DNA from: Tessaracoccus flavus
Lineage (GTDB): Bacteria; Actinomycetota; Actinomycetes; Propionibacteriales; Propionibacteriaceae
Assembly: GCF_001997295.1 (NCBI RefSeq)
Contig: NZ_CP019605.1
Span: forward strand, 248,001-312,000
DNA: 64,000 nt
Direction of reading: 5' to 3'
A model generated the notes under the pieces. It saw nothing but the letters and a program-made list of their open reading frames with translations. It did not search any database and had not been told where the DNA came from. Positions 61,082 through 64,000 of the stretch are shown here, in pieces (position 1 is the first letter of the stretch; the number at the start of each line of letters is the position of its first letter). Made by a program: the position numbers and the translations under genes.

Positions 61082-64000
61082 GTGTCATCCAGAACAGCCC
61101 TGCAACCCCAGTTAGATCGAGCGGCGCACGCCAAACGGCTCGTCCTCACAGTCCTCGTCATCGCCGGACTCCTCTTCGGCGTGACGCCCACCCAGTTCTC
61201 TGCGGCCGCCACCGCAGCGGAGATCGCGGCCGCAGACGTCGCGGCGGTCTCGATCACGAACGCAGACGACATCCGGGGTAACGTCCACCTCCCGACCCTC
61301 GGTGACCAGGGCTCGACGCTGTCGTGGAGTAGCGATGCTCCGGACGTCATCTCGACCGACGGCGTCGTCACCCGACCTCCGGCCGGGGCTCCCGCCGCAA
61401 CGGTCACGTTGACCGTCACCGCCACCACCGACGGCGCGACGGCGGCTGAGGACCTCGTCGTGACCGTGACGCCACTGCCGGTGGCGGAGGAGAAGACCGC
61501 GTACTTCTTCCCGTACTTCAGGGGAGAGACCGACACCACCTTCGAGGAGATCTACTTCGCTGCCAGCCACGGCGACAGCGTCAAGTCCTGGGAAGTGCTG
61601 AACGACGGCGAATCCGTCCTCGAATCGACCGTCGGCGAGGAGGGAGTGCGCGACCCGTTCATCATCCGTAGCGCCGAGGGGGACCGGTTCTGGATGATCG
61701 GGACCGACCTCAACATGCACGACAACTACGACCAGTTCAACTTCGCCCAGGCGCAGCAGCGGGGGTCGAAGCACCTCGTCATCTGGGAATCGGACAACCT
61801 CGTCGACTGGTCCGAACCCCGGCTCGTCAAGGTCTCCAGCGACTTCGCGGGTAACTCCTGGGCCCCCGAGGCCTACTACGACGAGGCCGCCGGCGAGTAC
61901 GTCGTCTACTGGGCCTCGGCCATCTACCCCACCACAGAGGTGGACGGACGCAACATCCGCGACACCTACCAGCGGATGTTCTACGCCACCACCCGCGACT
62001 TCGTACACTTCACCGAGCCGCAGGTCTGGGTGGACGAGCGCAAGGGCGCAGGGCTCGGCATGATCGACGCCAGCGTCGGCGAGTACGACGGCACGTACTA
62101 CCGCATCATCAAGGATGAGGGCTACATGAGCGTGCGCCAGGACGAGTCCGACGAGCTCCGCTCGACCTCGTGGACCACGACCCAGGAGCGCCTGGGACAG
62201 GGACAGCCGAACCCCTGGGGAGGCACCTTCACGCAGGGCGAGGGGCCCTCACTGTTCCCCTCCAATGACGACCCCGACCACTGGTACCTCCTCGTCGACC
62301 AGCCGTCCTACCACGGCGGCCAGGGCTACATGCTCTTCGAGACCGACAATCTGCCCGCCGCCGAGTGGACGGCAGTCCTCGACGCGGACCTCCCGCCGGC
62401 GCGCCACGGCAGCATCATCGGCATCACCGAGACCGAACTCGAGGCTCTGTACGAGGCCTACCAGCCCGACCGCTGGCTCGCCTCGTCCGCCCCAGTGGCG
62501 CTCACGGTGCAGAAGGGCGACGCGCTGCAACTGCCCGACGCAGTTGCGGCCGTCATGGGCGACGGCAGCACGCAGCAGGTCGCGGTCACGTGGGACGACG
62601 TCGATCCAGCTCAGCTGGACACGCTCGGTACCTTCCAGGTCTCCGGCGTCCTCGCCGCCGGCGGGCCGGTGACCGCCAGGGCCGACGTCACCGTCCAGGA
62701 GGATGCGGTTCCGGTCGAGAACCTGTCGGTCGAGCCCGCCTCCGTCGAGCTCGTCGTCGGGCGCACGCAGCAGTTGCGCGCGTCGGTCACCCCGCTGAAC
62801 GCCACCGGTCGTGCCGTCGTCTGGACCAGCTCCGATCCCGACGTCGCGGCGGTCGACGCGACCGGCCTCGTCCGCGCCGCTGGTCCCGGGTCCGCCACCA
62901 TCACCGGCACCACCGCCGACGGCAACGGCACCGACTCCGTGACCGTCACAGTCGTCTCCGACGGGGGCCCCACGATCCCCGAGAGCGCCTGGCTCGACTC
63001 GTTCGAGGGCGCCGAGCTCGGGATCGCTGGACCGTGGTCCGCGACACCCCCGCCCAGTACCAGCTGACCGAGAACCCGGGATCGCTCACCGTCCACACGC
63101 TGGGCGGAGACACCTGGCAGACGGTCAACGACTACGAGAACATCTTCATGGTCGACGTGCCTGCCGGTGACTTCACCGCCTACACCCGGCTGAACGCCAC
63201 GATCACCGCCAACCACCACGCCGCGGGCATCATCGCCTGGCAGGACCACGACAACTACGTGCGCACCGGCCAGACCTACGTCGACTTCGCAGCGGGTGGA
63301 CCGCGGGTCATCGAGAGCGCCGTGGAGACGAACGCCTCGTACGCGTCCACCACCGTCTCCCGGCCCGACTCCACCGGCGAGTGGCTGCGGCTGCAGCGCG
63401 CCGGAAACACCGTGACTGCCAGCTACTGGGACGGCACCCAATGGGTGACTGCGTCCACGATGGACGTCACCTTCCCGACGACGCAGGTGGGGCTCTACGC
63501 CTTCGCGGCCGGGGCGGCACCTTCCCACGAGGTGACGTTCGACTACTTCGCGCTCGAGAGCTCCACGCCCGAGGAGATCGTGCCCACGGGCACGTTCACC
63601 CTGGTCGGGGACGAGACGGTGCTCCACAAGGCGGGTACCGCGTTGACCATGGAGGCACAGACGGGCGAGACCATCGCGCTGGAGGCCGTGGCACTCACGG
63701 GCTCGCATCCGCAGGACCGGCCGATCCAGCTCTTCGACCGCATTTCTGAGCGCCCCGTCGTGATCACCGACGGCCGCCTGACACTCGGAGCCGAGGACGC
63801 CACCCCGGCGACCCTCCATCTGGTGGACGCTGGCGGCGGCAAGGTGCTGATCCGCACGAGCGAGGCGACCCCCCGCTACGCGACCATCGGCGCCCAGGGA
63901 GAGCTCACCCTGGGGGCGGAGGCTGACGCCGCCCGCCTCCAGATCTCGCCCATGACCTTCAGCGACCACACGCTCGACATCGACGCCGGAGACCCCGGCA
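61082..64000 (+). CDS. Secreted GH43 glycoside hydrolase, frameshifted, 3' partial
   Basis: Translation from GTG 61082 gives a signal peptide (VLTVLVIAGLLFGV), an atrophied Ig-like domain (about residues 60-130), then a five-bladed GH43 domain. Candidate catalytic residues are Asp191 in VRDPFII (base), the Asp in GMIDASVGEY and the Glu in TQGEGPSLF (acid). A Big_2 Ig domain follows, and after 63022, in another frame, a DUF1349-like concanavalin domain (TWQTVNDYENIFMVD, AGIIAWQDHDNYVR). The break lies at GGG 63020-63022; one extra G gives GAELGDRWTVV and restores the frame. The ORF is open to the window end. It likely releases arabinose, xylose or galactofuranose for the linked importer. Confidence 0.85.

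Overview
The window is high-GC actinobacterial chromosome. The gene content and style (lipoprotein-type sugar binding proteins, anaerobic GlpABC, the SRP RNA-dnaX-ybaB-recR block, MocR-controlled pdxST, GTG starts, leaderless promoters) fit a facultatively anaerobic member of the Propionibacteriaceae or a close relative. That assignment is inference; no rRNA is present.

Layout. 1-4664: 3' part of a very large secreted RTX-type Ca-binding repeat protein. 4739-12081: beta-galactoside utilisation operon (binding protein, two permeases, GH2 beta-galactosidase, LacI repressor) behind two near-identical LacI-type operators. 12121-17105: beta-helix lipoprotein, a REP-like repeat cluster, a second lipoprotein, DUF427 and DoxX proteins, and a HAD-IIA phosphatase. 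17110-21184: glpABC (anaerobic glycerol-3-phosphate dehydrogenase), which runs into the HAD phosphatase gene. 21482-31509: a 10-kb genomic island between two copies of the 3' end of tRNA-Ser(GGA). It holds a tyrosine integrase, IS remnants, a three-gene NTPase/FRG/NTPase operon of low GC, a frameshifted excisionase, a winged-helix regulator, an ArdC-type metallopeptidase with a lipoprotein signal, and an excisionase-like gene. 31658-35703: L,D-transpeptidase, SQR-like flavoprotein, asparaginase. 35808-39308: SRP RNA, dnaX, ybaB, recR. 39327-40140: two gene remnants butted together, then a phased inverted-repeat array. 40134-43106: pdxR/pdxST. 43138-45702: ABC-2 exporter. 45785-47506: malic enzyme. 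47699-49650: IS110 element, REP unit and a second phased array. 49649-55858: Gfo/Idh oxidoreductase, HAD-IIA phosphatase, HPr, MFS transporter, glutaredoxin-like protein, PAP2 phosphatase, thymidine phosphorylase. 55936-64000: sugar ABC transporter of the ribose/galactofuranose type and a secreted GH43 enzyme, both behind the same LacI-type palindrome.

The catabolic parts form small self-contained regulons: LacI with its own operators for galactosides, a second LacI-type operator shared by a pentose/furanose importer and an extracellular GH43, and GlpABC feeding glycerol-3-phosphate electrons to quinone. The most novel-looking items are the NTPase-FRG-NTPase operon in the tRNA island (candidate defence system) and two copies of a 20-bp-phased, inverted iteron array around a conserved hairpin. 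Five apparent frameshifts all lie in G-runs that look one base short, so several 'pseudogenes' here may be sequencing errors rather than biology.
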